Of a DNA stretch of 45,266 bases, positions 15,250-24,354 are shown piece after piece (within the stretch, counting starts at the first letter, position 1; the number at the start of each line of letters is the position of its first letter). Source of the DNA: Vibrio sp. 10N.286.49.B3. Lineage in GTDB: Bacteria > Pseudomonadota > Gammaproteobacteria > Enterobacterales > Vibrionaceae. The notes beneath the pieces were generated by a model that was not told the DNA's origin, made no database searches, and saw only the letters and a program-made list of their open reading frames with translations. The DNA lies in contig NZ_MCUV01000026.1 of assembly GCF_002873395.1 (NCBI RefSeq), positions 1 to 45,266 on the forward strand. Reading direction: 5' to 3'. The position numbers were made by a program, and so were the translations under genes.

Positions 15250-16497
15250 ATGCCCCTTACATCTCACCAAGACCCTTCTTTTGGCATTATTATTCATCGT
15301 AACTTTAAGCCGCTTTTCGTTAATGATGATTATGCGCATATTTTTGGCTTTAATTCAGCTGAAGAAGTGATGGCCCTTAGCTCTATATTTGAACTCATTG
15401 ATCCGACCTTTCATGAAGTTGCTCAAGACAATTATAATGATCTTATACAAGGTGGAAAAATCCCCAAAACACCGACGATCCGCAGTTTCATCAACCAAGA
15501 TAAAGATGGTCGCCTGCTCTCTATTATTGCTTTTGATAACCTAATTGAGTGGGAAGGAGAACCAGCAGTCCAGGTCAATGTGATCAATATCGATATGTTG
15601 GATCATGAGCATACTAAACTGCTTAAACAAGAACAGAAGTACAAAGATCTCTTTTGGAATTCAACTCAGGGTTTTATCGTACACAGAAATTTCAAGCTGC
15701 TAATGGTTAACCCTGCCTTCGCTAAAATGATTAAGGCAGACTCTATTGCGCAACTGATGGCTATGGATAGCCTCAAATGCATCATAACCCAAGATGGTCT
15801 TGAATTTGCGATAGAACAAAACAGAAAGCTGATGAACAACGAGATAAGCGACTCTGATGTTGTTATTGCAAATATTGATTTTGAAGGCAATATAAAATAC
15901 TTTCATATCCTTGAAAGTAAGATAGATTGGGATGGCGAGCCTGCAATTCAAATATCCTTGATTGATGTAACAGAGACCCATCTCTTAGAAAAAAAGATCC
16001 GCTATCAAGCCTGTCATGATCCACTCACCGATGTGCTCAATCGTCGTGGTATCCTCAATATTGTCGAAGATAAGCAAAGTCAGCATGAGCAAATAGCCTG
16101 CTTATTACTTGATCTTGATGACTTCAAAAATATTAACGACCAATATAGCCACTCTGCGGGTGATTTTGTTTTAAAAGAGTTTGCTAAACTTTGCTCTTCG
16201 CTACTACCTAGCTCAGCTTACTTAGGTCGTTGGGGTGGCGAAGAATTTATTATTTTTAATACCATAGAAAAACCTGAAGACGCTTTTTCTATGGCAGAAA
16301 CTATCCGAAATCATTGTGAAAATCATGCCTTTACTTACCAAAATCAGCCGCTAAAAATTACGGTTAGTATTGGGGTGAGCATTAGTGCAACACTACCCCA
16401 CAATATTGATAAAATGATCAGCCAAGCCGATAAGAATATGTATCTAGCAAAAAACGCAGGTAAAAATAAATATTTGGCTAATCATAATGACAAATAG
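15250..16497 (+). CDS. PAS-PAS-GGDEF diguanylate cyclase
   Basis: A 415-aa cytoplasmic protein. Two PAS-like sensor domains, about residues 8-115 (GIIIHRNFKPLFVNDDYAHI) and 128-245 (GFIVHRNFKLLMVNPAFAKM), are so alike that an internal duplication is likely. A GGDEF domain follows from about residue 250 (HDPLTDVLNRRGILNIVE) with GGEEF at 329-333, the active form. The RxxD inhibitory site is not visible (PSSA at that place). The likely role is c-di-GMP synthesis in response to a small ligand or redox cofactor. It lies 115 bp downstream of the TPR-GAF-GGDEF gene on the same strand and may be co-transcribed. Confidence 0.9.
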   Translation: MPLTSHQDPSFGIIIHRNFKPLFVNDDYAHIFGFNSAEEVMALSSIFELIDPTFHEVAQDNYNDLIQGGKIPKTPTIRSFINQDKDGRLLSIIAFDNLIEWEGEPAVQVNVINIDMLDHEHTKLLKQEQKYKDLFWNSTQGFIVHRNFKLLMVNPAFAKMIKADSIAQLMAMDSLKCIITQDGLEFAIEQNRKLMNNEISDSDVVIANIDFEGNIKYFHILESKIDWDGEPAIQISLIDVTETHLLEKKIRYQACHDPLTDVLNRRGILNIVEDKQSQHEQIACLLLDLDDFKNINDQYSHSAGDFVLKEFAKLCSSLLPSSAYLGRWGGEEFIIFNTIEKPEDAFSMAETIRNHCENHAFTYQNQPLKITVSIGVSISATLPHNIDKMISQADKNMYLAKNAGKNKYLANHNDK

Positions 16498-16531
16498 CTT
16501 AATTAAAAACAGCTAAGTCGCTGGAGAAGAC

Positions 16532-17050
16532 TTATAACATTTCTTTGGCTATGAGGTGCAGTAAATAAGTTTCACGCTCAATGCTTAGACCTTTTTTACT
16601 GCTTTGCGCCATGGTCGTTTCATTATGCTTAATCGCTTCGTGGATATTAACCCACACCGGATGCATGCCATTGCGTAGTTCATGCGCTTCATAGGCCGTT
16701 GCACCAAGCTGTTGGTCTATTTTGCATGTGTAGCAATATGAGATCATGTGAACGACATTGGCATCATTTTTATGCCACGGACGAAACTCTTCAAAAATGC
16801 CAAAAGGCTTAATTGAATGAATGTTGTTTGCACCCGTTTCTTCTTGCAACTCTCGTAGCATACCAGCGATCGGGTCCTCCCCTTCATTAAGCCCCCCTCC
16901 TGGGATGGTATAATCATCGTAGCGCTGTGTATAAAGTAATAATATCTCTTCTCCATTGAGCACTATCGCACGAGCAGCATTACGCTGATAAATGGACTGA
17001 TTATCAAGATGGGTAACCTCTGGATGGATCATGGTTTTAATGTGGCGCAT
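16532..17050 (-). CDS. Nudix hydrolase
   Basis: A 172-aa protein with a perfect Nudix box at residues 52-74, GX5EX7REUXEEXGU: Gly52, Glu58, Arg66, Glu67, Glu70, Glu71 and Gly73. The box is preceded by YDDYTIPGGGLNEGE. Nudix enzymes hydrolyse nucleoside diphosphates linked to another moiety, using Mg2+ bound by the box glutamates. The later segment FRPWHKNDANVVHMISYCY contributes to the substrate pocket but does not identify the substrate. The gene converges with the PAS-GGDEF gene, 35 bp from its stop. The ATG at 17050 starts MRHIKTMIHPE. Confidence 0.9.
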   Translation of the reverse strand: MRHIKTMIHPEVTHLDNQSIYQRNAARAIVLNGEEILLLYTQRYDDYTIPGGGLNEGEDPIAGMLRELQEETGANNIHSIKPFGIFEEFRPWHKNDANVVHMISYCYTCKIDQQLGATAYEAHELRNGMHPVWVNIHEAIKHNETTMAQSSKKGLSIERETYLLHLIAKEML

Positions 17051-17213
17051 AGAAAAGGCTCGCTAAAATCTGAATGAATAGTGTTGCTAAGATCGGGGCG
17101 TATTTATAAATATGATAGTACACGAGTTTTTAACTCAATCCGTTACAAGTGTATTAAAACTACTCTACAATGAAAAGAGTAAGAATAACGTATCAGCTAG
17201 ATAAGAGGTAACT

Positions 17214-17483
17214 ATGAAAAAGGTCTCCATTTTTATTGGTGTAGTGATGGGTATGACACTGACAGGCTGTGCTCAATATGAGCAAGACGAAGAGATAAAA
17301 AACTATACAAAAATGTCAAACCCAGCAGCGGTTTACTGTGCTCAAAAGGATGGTAAATTAGAAACGGTTAGTGAAAATAAGCGTCGAGTAACATACTGCA
17401 ACTTGCCAAATGAAGAACGTGTCGAGCAGTGGGAATTCTATCGTAACAATCATACTGATGATGGCATGGAAATTAAGCAATAA
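17214..17483 (+). CDS. Small DUF333-type lipoprotein
   Basis: An 89-aa protein with a lipoprotein signal peptide. MKKVSIFIGVVMGMTLTGC ends in the lipobox LTGC, so Cys19 would be lipidated and the mature protein held at a membrane. The mature part contains MSNPAAVYCAQKDGKLETVS and YCNLPNEERVEQWEFYRNNH, which match the DUF333 family (N-P-A-(A/S)-x-Y-C ... C-x-L-P-x-G-x-x-x-E-x-W). Two cysteines in that domain could form a disulfide. Function is unknown. A ribosome site AGAGGTAAC precedes the ATG, and a hairpin follows at 17505-17536. Confidence 0.88.
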   Translation: MKKVSIFIGVVMGMTLTGCAQYEQDEEIKNYTKMSNPAAVYCAQKDGKLETVSENKRRVTYCNLPNEERVEQWEFYRNNHTDDGMEIKQ

Positions 17484-17504
17484 ACACGATCATTTTATCT
17501 AAGC

Positions 17505-17542
17505 ATCGGATTAATAAAATGTTAAATTAATCCGATATTTAG
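17505..17542 (+). terminator. Hairpin/terminator after the lipoprotein gene
   Basis: ATCGGATTAAT (17505-17515) and ATTAATCCGAT (17526-17536) form a perfect 11-bp stem, followed by a T-rich stretch. It lies 22 bp past the stop codon. Confidence 0.6.
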
Positions 17543-18071
17543 TATTTTAAACGAACACTCTACTTGCCATTTCAGCACTCACATCAGAATACTACTCTAC
17601 CGATAGCAATATTTTACGCTCAACGAGATTCACAGGGCTCATAGGCCTAACTAAATTTTTTGTATCTAACGATATTATTTTGACAGTGATATGGACGGAT
17701 ATGTTGTAATCTATAGTTTTATTAATAAGCGGTATTGCAATTTTTGTAATATCGTATATAAACCTTATTCAAGAAAACCAAGCGTGACCTGAAGACTTAA
17801 TAGATACATTAATAATCGTCAATTCTAGTCTCATTTGGGTATTGAAATGGCGACTTGAACTGGTCAGTTTATTGTGTTTTAGCGCCTACGAGTCTAATCA
17901 ACTCTGGTCAACGTACACTGACCACTAAGAATGTTGAAACCATACACAAATCAATATTAGTTTGTGGGTACGAGTCCTTCTATATCTATCAGTTATTCAA
18001 ATTAATGATGCCTTACCATACCTGTATTATGATAATTAAGCATCTGAAATACCATAGTATAACTTTGGATT
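17543..18071. other. Intergenic region without a recognised gene
   Basis: About 530 bp of A+T-rich sequence between the lipoprotein gene and the small ORF before sdaA. A 91-codon frame (17855-18130) shows no family features, no convincing ribosome site and overlaps the next ORF, so I do not call it a gene. The upstream region of sdaA presumably holds its promoter, which I could not place with confidence. Confidence 0.6.
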
Positions 18072-18254
18072 ATGTACTTAATTACACTACCTTTATTGTT
18101 TCATTCACCACAACAAGTCGACTTTATTAAAAAACAGAAACACCTTTTTGCCAAACCAACAGCTTACCAATATGGACTGTTCGTTTTTGCGGTAATGACC
18201 ATTGCATTGTGCTTTGTCCTACCCAATTGGCTTTTTACTTTTTTTTCTAGGTAA
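18072..18254 (+). CDS. Possible 60-aa small membrane protein upstream of sdaA
   Basis: A 60-aa frame ending 6 nt before the sdaA start. The C-terminal half (QYGLFVFAVMTIALCFVLPN) is a convincing transmembrane helix, preceded by a basic stretch (FIKKQKHLFAKPTAYQ) consistent with positive-inside topology. The short N-terminal hydrophobic part (MYLITLPLLF) might be a second helix. No clear ribosome site precedes the ATG and the true start could be elsewhere. The tight spacing to sdaA suggests translational coupling if the frame is real. Confidence 0.45.
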   Translation: MYLITLPLLFHSPQQVDFIKKQKHLFAKPTAYQYGLFVFAVMTIALCFVLPNWLFTFFSR

Positions 18255-18260
18255 TTATTT

Positions 18261-19631
18261 ATGTTGTCTATCTTTGATATCTACAAAATTGGCGTTGGAC
18301 CTTCCAGCTCCCACACCAACGGCCCGATGATCGCGGGTTTTGACTTTACTCAAATCATCAAAGATTTTCTACAGGATGTAGAGAGAGTTCAAGTTGATCT
18401 CTATGGTTCTTTATCGTTAACGGGTATTGGTCACCATACCGATAGAGCATCGATTCTTGGTCTATTAGGTAATAAGCCTGATGCGATCAACATCATCGAA
18501 GCTAATCAACAAATGGCCACAAGCATTAAGGAAAAACGCTTACCATTGTCTGGTACACATATGATTGATTTTGATATGGAAAGCGACATGCTTTTTCATG
18601 AAGACAATCTGCCTTTGCACGAAAATGGCATGACCATTACCGCCTTTGATGCACAAGGTAAGCAACTAGCGATCGAGACTTACTACTCTATTGGTGGTGG
18701 GTTTATTGTTACCGCTGATGAATTAGAACACGGCAGCAAAGCTGAAAAAGTAACGCTGGACTATCCATTTAAAACCGCTGATCAACTGCTTAATATGGCA
18801 GAAGAAAACGGATTAAGTATCAGTGCTTTGATCCAGCAAAATGAAACGGCTTACCGCTCAACAGATGAATTGTCACACAAAGCAGACCAAATCTGGCAAG
18901 TAATGGCTTCTTGTATGGAACGAGGCTTTGAGACAGAAGGGATCTTAGATGGTGGATTAAATGTCACCCGTCGTGCCCCTGCCCTGCTTAAAAAGCTAGA
19001 GTCTAATGGCAGCCTAGAAAATGATCCGATGGAGATCATGGACTGGGTTAACGTATTTGCCTTCGCGATTAGTGAAGAAAATGCAGCTGGTGGTCAAGTG
19101 GTTACCTCACCAACGAATGGTGCTGCTGGCGTTATTCCAGCCGTTTTGATGTACTACCATCGTTTCATTCGTCCATTAGACACAAAACAGATCCGTGATT
19201 TCTTAGCGGTGTCTGGTGCGATTGGGATGCTTTACAAAGTGAATGCTTCTATTTCTGGTGCAGAAGTGGGTTGCCAAGGTGAGATTGGTGTTTCATCTTC
19301 TATGGCAGCAGCAGGCTTAACGTCACTGCGTGGTGGTAGTAACGAGCAAATTTGTATCGCAGCAGAAATTGCAATGGAACACTCTTTGGGTATGACTTGC
19401 GACCCTATTGGCGGCTTAGTTCAGGTCCCTTGTATTGAACGTAATGCCATGGGTGCAATGAAAGCCATTAATGCATCTCGCATGGCATTAAAGCGTACAA
19501 GCAAATCGCTTATCTCACTGGATCGTGTTATCGCGACTATGTATCAGACGGGTAAAGATATGAATAAAAAATACCGTGAGACATCATTGGGTGGCCTTGC
19601 GATTATTCATCTTGCTCCACCTTGTGAATAG
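18261..19631 (+). CDS. sdaA: L-serine dehydratase (iron-sulfur type)
   Basis: A 456-aa single-chain L-serine ammonia-lyase, the usual length. It deaminates L-serine to pyruvate and ammonia using a [4Fe-4S] cluster rather than PLP. The N-terminal signature is SIFDIYKIGVGPSSSHTNGP. The cluster cysteines lie in GAEVGCQGEIGVSSSMAAAG, GMTCDPIGG and VQVPCIERNAMGA. The ETSLGGLAI C-terminus is typical. It may relate functionally to kbl-tdh, because glycine and serine metabolism connect through glycine hydroxymethyltransferase. A 6-nt gap separates it from the small upstream ORF, and a terminator follows at 19718-19753. Confidence 0.96.
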   Translation: MLSIFDIYKIGVGPSSSHTNGPMIAGFDFTQIIKDFLQDVERVQVDLYGSLSLTGIGHHTDRASILGLLGNKPDAINIIEANQQMATSIKEKRLPLSGTHMIDFDMESDMLFHEDNLPLHENGMTITAFDAQGKQLAIETYYSIGGGFIVTADELEHGSKAEKVTLDYPFKTADQLLNMAEENGLSISALIQQNETAYRSTDELSHKADQIWQVMASCMERGFETEGILDGGLNVTRRAPALLKKLESNGSLENDPMEIMDWVNVFAFAISEENAAGGQVVTSPTNGAAGVIPAVLMYYHRFIRPLDTKQIRDFLAVSGAIGMLYKVNASISGAEVGCQGEIGVSSSMAAAGLTSLRGGSNEQICIAAEIAMEHSLGMTCDPIGGLVQVPCIERNAMGAMKAINASRMALKRTSKSLISLDRVIATMYQTGKDMNKKYRETSLGGLAIIHLAPPCE

Positions 19632-19717
19632 TCAACATAGGTGACACTGTCACTCTTGCTATTCATAATAGCATGGCCGTAAGAAAGTCAGAGATTACCA
19701 TTAGACCATACTCAATT

Positions 19718-19753
19718 AAAGCAGAATGAGATGAACCTCTTTCTGCTTTTTTA
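19718..19753. terminator. Bidirectional terminator between sdaA and the OsmC gene
   Basis: AAAGCAGAA (19718-19726) and TTCTGCTTT (19741-19749) form a 9-bp stem followed by further T residues. It lies between two convergent genes and can serve both, more strongly for sdaA. Confidence 0.75.
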
Positions 19754-19772
19754 TACCTTGAAGTTATGGTAC

Positions 19773-20171
19773 TTAAACGATATCCCAGCTATGCGTCATC
19801 TCAAGTCCTTCGCTTAGCATCAAACATACCGAACAGTACTTCTCTAGTGAGTCGGCAGCAACTTGAGCAACAACGTTAGGATCTAAGTTCTCACCCGACA
19901 CATCAAAATGAATATTAACCTTAGTAAATATACGTGGAGCCGTTTCACGACGTTCTGTTGTCAATTTAGCAACGCATTCCGTCACAACCTGTCCTGCTGA
20001 TTTTAAGCCATCAACCACATCAACTGAACTACAACCACCCGCTGCCATTAAGACCATTTCCATTGGGCTTGGTGCTGTCGCGCCACCATTGCCATCCATA
20101 ACAACAGAATGACCAGACTGTGAATGCCCTAGAAACTTAAATTCTTCGACCCATTTTACTTCAGCTTGCAT
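19773..20171 (-). CDS. OsmC-family protein (YhfA-like)
   Basis: A 132-aa protein of the OsmC/Ohr fold. Cys47 lies in MAAGGCSSVDVVDGL at the start of the central helix, and Cys113 and Cys116 in KYCSVCLML. OsmC/Ohr peroxidases use one cysteine from each of these two regions to reduce organic hydroperoxides. The short length and the GGCSSVDVV form fit the YhfA-like branch, whose substrate is not established. The segment LTTERRETAPRIFTKVNIHF is the long strand that packs across the dimer. It is convergent with sdaA and likely monocistronic and cytoplasmic. Confidence 0.9.
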   Translation of the reverse strand: MQAEVKWVEEFKFLGHSQSGHSVVMDGNGGATAPSPMEMVLMAAGGCSSVDVVDGLKSAGQVVTECVAKLTTERRETAPRIFTKVNIHFDVSGENLDPNVVAQVAADSLEKYCSVCLMLSEGLEMTHSWDIV

Positions 20172-20382
20172 CTTGTACCCTACTTAGTTATTCACAATAC
20201 ATTATTTGCCTAACCTACTACTCTCTTAATAAAGGCGCAATCGTAATTCCAGCGATTACACTATAATTAATCTACTCAATAGCAATAATATCGCTAGGTG
20301 ATGAAATTTTATCCCACTTACCTATGTCTATAGTAATAACCAATGATAATTTGAATACATCCCCCAAATAAGTGAGGGCATT

Positions 20383-21537
20383 ATGCTTAGACAGACATTG
20401 ACGACTTTATCCATGCAATGCAAATCGGTAAAACTCGGGCTGACAAAACGAGGCGTTAGTACCTTTTTTGCCCTTCTATTACCAGCTCAGTTTGCCCTTG
20501 CGGATTCATCACCTGCTGAGAATAGTGCGGTTGCAACACTGGCAGGTGGATGCTTCTGGTGTGTTGAATCCGATTTAGAAAAACTATCTGGAGTCAGTAG
20601 CGTGATCTCTGGTTATAGCGGTGGTGATGTGGACAATCCTACCTATAAAGCGGTTTCTTCGGGTAAAACGGGGCATATTGAAGTTGTGCAGGTGACATAT
20701 AACCCTGAGAAAATTAGTTATGAAGCACTGCTTGATGAGTTTTTTCGCCATATAGATCCTACGGATAACCAAGGCTCATTTGTTGATCGAGGTCGACACT
20801 ATCGACCTGCTATTTTTTATCATAATGATATTCAACAGCAAGTAGCAGCTTCATTTATGGCTGAAATTGATAAAGCCAATATTTTTCCCAAACCCTTAGC
20901 AACTGAACTGATCGAATTTAGCCAATTTTGGCCTGCAGAAGAATACCATCAAGATTATTACAAGAAGAATAGTATTCGTTACCGCTACTACCGTCACGCA
21001 TCTGGTCGAGATCAATATCTTGATGAGGTTTTTGGTGATGATAGAGATAAGCAGCCACAAACCATTCGTAGTTTAATTCAGCACAAACAGTCGATAAGCC
21101 GCTATACCAAACCTAGTGCTGCAGCCATTAAAGCCAAGTTGTCTGCCCTTCAGTTCGATGTCACCCAGCATGAAGCAACTGAAAGACCTTTTGATAACGA
21201 GTATTGGGATAATAAAGAAGAAGGTATTTATGTTGATGTAGTGACTGGTGAACCGCTTTTTTCTTCAACGGATAAGTATAAATCAGGCACAGGCTGGCCA
21301 AGCTTCACACAACCGATTAATGAAGCATTCATCACAACCAAAACCGATTACAAGCTGCTTTACCCAAGAACTGAAATACGCAGTCGAGTTGGTGATTCCC
21401 ACCTTGGGCATCTATTCACGGATGGACCAAAACCAACAGGTCTTCGTTACTGCATGAACTCTGCTGCAATGACCTTTATTGCTAAAAATGAGCTCAAAAA
21501 GCAAGGATATGAGGAATATTTAACGCTATTTAAGTAA
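20383..21537 (+). CDS. msrAB: Exported MsrA-MsrB fusion, peptide methionine sulfoxide reductase
   Basis: A 384-aa bifunctional enzyme. Residues 1-40 look like a signal peptide (basic stretch, then [15 protein letters not shown]), so it is probably periplasmic or anchored. MsrA covers about 50-205 with the catalytic Cys57 in GGCFWC, reducing methionine-S-sulfoxide. MsrB covers about 245-375, with [28 protein letters not shown] and catalytic Cys357 in RYCMNSAAM, reducing the R form. The zinc-binding CxxC pairs of many MsrBs are absent (DVVTGEPLF where CxxCGxPLF is usual), as in non-zinc MsrBs. The role is repair of oxidised envelope proteins. Confidence 0.95.
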   Translation: MLRQTLTTLSMQCKSVKLGLTKRGVSTFFALLLPAQFALADSSPAENSAVATLAGGCFWCVESDLEKLSGVSSVISGYSGGDVDNPTYKAVSSGKTGHIEVVQVTYNPEKISYEALLDEFFRHIDPTDNQGSFVDRGRHYRPAIFYHNDIQQQVAASFMAEIDKANIFPKPLATELIEFSQFWPAEEYHQDYYKKNSIRYRYYRHASGRDQYLDEVFGDDRDKQPQTIRSLIQHKQSISRYTKPSAAAIKAKLSALQFDVTQHEATERPFDNEYWDNKEEGIYVDVVTGEPLFSSTDKYKSGTGWPSFTQPINEAFITTKTDYKLLYPRTEIRSRVGDSHLGHLFTDGPKPTGLRYCMNSAAMTFIAKNELKKQGYEEYLTLFK

Positions 21538-21906
21538 ATAATCATAAATTTGCACCGATGAATGTTAAATACATTATTAATCACTAATCAAACATAACTA
21601 CCAACAATATGCGCTAACTTATTGCTGGCACCTCAACATTAAGTACTGATTAAATTGAATAAAACAAAGAAACGCATAGATTAGACGACCATTTAAAGTA
21701 TGCAAAATGAATGTCTTTGTCTCTATAAAATATCGAAGAAAAGTACAATCAAATTCTAAAACTTCATGAAATAGTCACCTACTTTATGTTAGCATAGCTT
21801 CTTTTTTTTGACGTACCTCACAATTTTGACACTAAGTTAAGCCTGTTAAAATTGTAAACGAGGTGAAATGCATAAACTTCTTATGAAGTGATATGAAGGG
21901 ACATTA
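21538..21906. promoter_or_regulatory. Upstream region of the BCCT transporter gene
   Basis: A 369-bp A+T-rich gap with no credible ORF. It ends with a CTTCTTATGAAG inverted repeat and a GAAGGGAC ribosome site before the ATG at 21907. The region presumably carries the osmotically controlled promoter, but I cannot place -10 and -35 boxes with confidence. Confidence 0.45.
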
Positions 21907-23499
21907 ATGTCTAACCTTACGACTGCAAAATCTGAGAAATCAGCAACTAAAACTAATTTATCTTTCTCTTCTAAGTCTTTGAGCCAACTTAGCCGCTCCT
22001 TAGAACTGACTAACCCGGTATTTTGGCTAAGTGGTAGTTTTCTTGTTTTCTTTGTCTTAATGGCGATACTCAACACACCATTACTATCCAGTATGGTGAA
22101 TACAGGGTTTGCTTGGGCAACGACAGTTTTTGGTCCATTTTGGCAAGTTCTTCTACTGGTGAACTTTGTTATCGGTCTCTTTCTTGCGTTTGGTCGTACT
22201 GGCCATGTAAAGCTTGGTGGGCTTGAAATGCCAGAGATGGATACCTTTAAGTGGTTATCCATCATTTTATGTACATTACTTGCTGGTGGTGGTGTTTTCT
22301 GGGCTGCTGCTGAGCCAATTGCACACTATGTTTCTGCTCCGCCAATTTTTGGTGAAGTAAGCTCGCAAAAAGAGTTGGCTATCAATGCACTTTCACAATC
22401 GTTCATGCACTGGAGCTTCCTCGCTTGGGGGATCCTAGGTTGCCTGAGTTCTATTGTTCTAATGCACCTTCATTACAATAAAGGTCTACCATTAAAGCCA
22501 CGTACACTACTGTACCCGGTATTTGGTCAGCGCGTGATTAGCGGTCATTTAGGTAATGTGGTTGATGCTTGTTGTATTATTGCCGTTGCTGCAGGCACGA
22601 TTGGACCAATTGGTTTCCTTGGTTTGCAAATCAGCTACGCATTAAACGACCTATTTGGTTTACCTGATACTTTCACGACACAAAGCTTGGTAATTATTGG
22701 TGCCATTCTTATGTATACCCTATCGGCACTTAGCGGTGTGAATCGAGGTATCCAACTAGTTAGTCGTTACAACATTATTTTATCGGCTGCTTTGATCTTA
22801 TTCATTTTAGTATTTGGTCCAACTCAATTTATCTTTGATGGCTACCTACAAGGTATGGGTCAGATGGTTGATCAGTTTGTACCAATGGCGCTATATCGCA
22901 CCGATACTGAGTGGTTAAGCTGGTGGACTATCTTCTTCTGGGGCTGGTTTATTGGTTATGGTCCAATGATGGCGATCTTTATTGCTCGTATCTCACGAGG
23001 CAGAACGATTCGTCAATTAGTGCTATCAATTAGTATCATTGCACCATTAATCACTTGTTTCTGGTTTAGTGCTATTGGTGGGACTGGTCTAGCGTTTGAG
23101 TTAATCAATCCAAACTCGGTCGCGAGCGGTTTTGAAGGCTTCAACCTACCTGGTGCACTGCTTGCTATAACACAGCAACTGCCACTACCAATGTTGATTT
23201 CTATTCTGTTCTTGATTTTAACCACAACATTTATTGTTACTACAGGTGACTCAATGACCTATACAATTAGTGTTGTAATGACAGGTTCAACAGAGCCAAA
23301 CCCATTAATTCGTGTTTTCTGGGGTGTGATCATGGGTATGATTGCAGCCGTGTTAATCTCAATGGGTGCGGGTGGTATTACTGCTCTGCAATCATTCATT
23401 GTTATTACTGCAGTACCAGTGTCATTCGTTTTACTTCCATCATTGTGGTTTGCACCTAAAATCGCGCAGCAGATGGCAAAAGAACAAGGTATTGCTTAA
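21907..23499 (+). CDS. BCCT-family (betaine/carnitine/choline) transporter
   Basis: A 530-aa inner-membrane transporter with about 12 hydrophobic helices. The family signature appears as GGGVFWAAAEPIAHYVSAP early, and the conserved helix 8 region as WWTIFFWGWFIGYGPMMAIF followed by IARISRGRTIRQL. BCCT proteins import betaine, choline, carnitine or DMSP driven by Na+ or H+ and protect against osmotic stress. The N-terminal about 35 residues are hydrophilic and Ser/Thr rich, and there is no long C-terminal sensor tail. The substrate cannot be fixed from sequence. A terminator follows at 23521-23558. Confidence 0.94.
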   Translation: MSNLTTAKSEKSATKTNLSFSSKSLSQLSRSLELTNPVFWLSGSFLVFFVLMAILNTPLLSSMVNTGFAWATTVFGPFWQVLLLVNFVIGLFLAFGRTGHVKLGGLEMPEMDTFKWLSIILCTLLAGGGVFWAAAEPIAHYVSAPPIFGEVSSQKELAINALSQSFMHWSFLAWGILGCLSSIVLMHLHYNKGLPLKPRTLLYPVFGQRVISGHLGNVVDACCIIAVAAGTIGPIGFLGLQISYALNDLFGLPDTFTTQSLVIIGAILMYTLSALSGVNRGIQLVSRYNIILSAALILFILVFGPTQFIFDGYLQGMGQMVDQFVPMALYRTDTEWLSWWTIFFWGWFIGYGPMMAIFIARISRGRTIRQLVLSISIIAPLITCFWFSAIGGTGLAFELINPNSVASGFEGFNLPGALLAITQQLPLPMLISILFLILTTTFIVTTGDSMTYTISVVMTGSTEPNPLIRVFWGVIMGMIAAVLISMGAGGITALQSFIVITAVPVSFVLLPSLWFAPKIAQQMAKEQGIA

Positions 23500-23520
23500 C
23501 TCTTAGCAAGCCTACTACAG

Positions 23521-23565
23521 TACTGGATAAGAACCCTATGATTGGTTTTTATCCAGTATTGCTTT
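23521..23565 (+). terminator. Intrinsic terminator after the BCCT gene
   Basis: TACTGGATAA (23521-23530) and TTATCCAGTA (23549-23558) form a perfect 10-bp stem with an 18-nt loop, followed by TTGCTTTT. It lies about 20 bp past the stop. Confidence 0.75.
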
Positions 23566-23680
23566 TCTAACATCTTCCCTTAGCTTTCTAATCCGCATAA
23601 ACAACCTATTGATCATAGAGAAAATGTCTCTTTTCTGGTAATTTCAACACCATACTTGTTTGATATAGCAATAAAGGCTT

Positions 23681-24316
23681 GTGAATCAATTGATCAGTAC
23701 AATACACAACTACCTCACTACCCATCAATCTGAATGGGTCTTAAGCGTCTTTTTAATCACTCTCGGCAGTTTGTTTGCTTGGTTAGTATGGCGAGTGGTG
23801 TATAGCCGATTACATACCCTGACTGAAAAAACGCACTTTCACTGGGATAACCTTGTACTCGAGTCGCTTAAGGCTCCGGTAAGTGGCTTTATTTGGCTAT
23901 GGCCTGCCACTCTCTCACTTGGCTTTATCCTCGAAGGGCAAACGAGTGATGTTATCAATGGACTGGGAACCTTAAAGTCTATTCTCATCATTAGTGTTTT
24001 TATCTGGGCACTGCTGCGCTTCATCAATAATATAGAAATTTATGTATTAGCGCAGGCAAAGCGCGATGAAACCACCGTTCAAGCCATCGCAAAAGTCGCA
24101 CGCCTACTTTTTATCACCATCGGTACCCTGACCATCATGCAAGCCTTTGGGTTAAGCTTATCTGGCTTACTGACTTTTGGTGGCGTAGGTGGTTTAATTG
24201 TTGGTTTAGCGGCAAAGGATCTACTGTCTAACTTCTTTGGCGGCATGATGATCTACTTTGATCGCCAGTTTAATCTCCCAATATCAAATCTTGTCAATAA
24301 ATTCGTAACCGTATAA
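23681..24316 (+). pseudogene. MscS-family mechanosensitive channel, 3' end removed by an insertion
   Basis: The GTG start at 23681 follows AAAGG. The frame encodes three N-terminal membrane helices and the pore helix plus the start of the beta domain, with the conserved LSLSGLLTFGGVGGLIVGLA, AKDLLSNFFGGMMIYFDRQF. In family members this is followed by a P-F-x-V-G-D-W-I segment and a large cytoplasmic cage. Here homology ends right after DRQFN, and the frame runs on for about 14 unrelated residues (LPISNLVNKFVTV) to a stop. The C-terminal half is missing, so the channel is not expected to work. This marks the left edge of the mobile island. Confidence 0.88.
24265..24285. mobile_element. Left junction of the mobile island in mscS
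   Basis: The change from mscS-like coding sequence to foreign sequence falls at about 24265-24285, between the codons for YFDRQF and the unrelated tail. The exact crossover cannot be set because the right junction, which would show the repeated or strand-exchange bases, is outside the window. Confidence 0.6.
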
Positions 24317-24354
24317 TTAAACTGTATTTTATTGCCAAATACTTTAGATTTTTT

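Noticed and set aside
17855..18130. 91-codon frame between the lipoprotein gene and sdaA
   Set aside because: No ribosome site or recognisable features, and it overlaps the better-supported small membrane frame.
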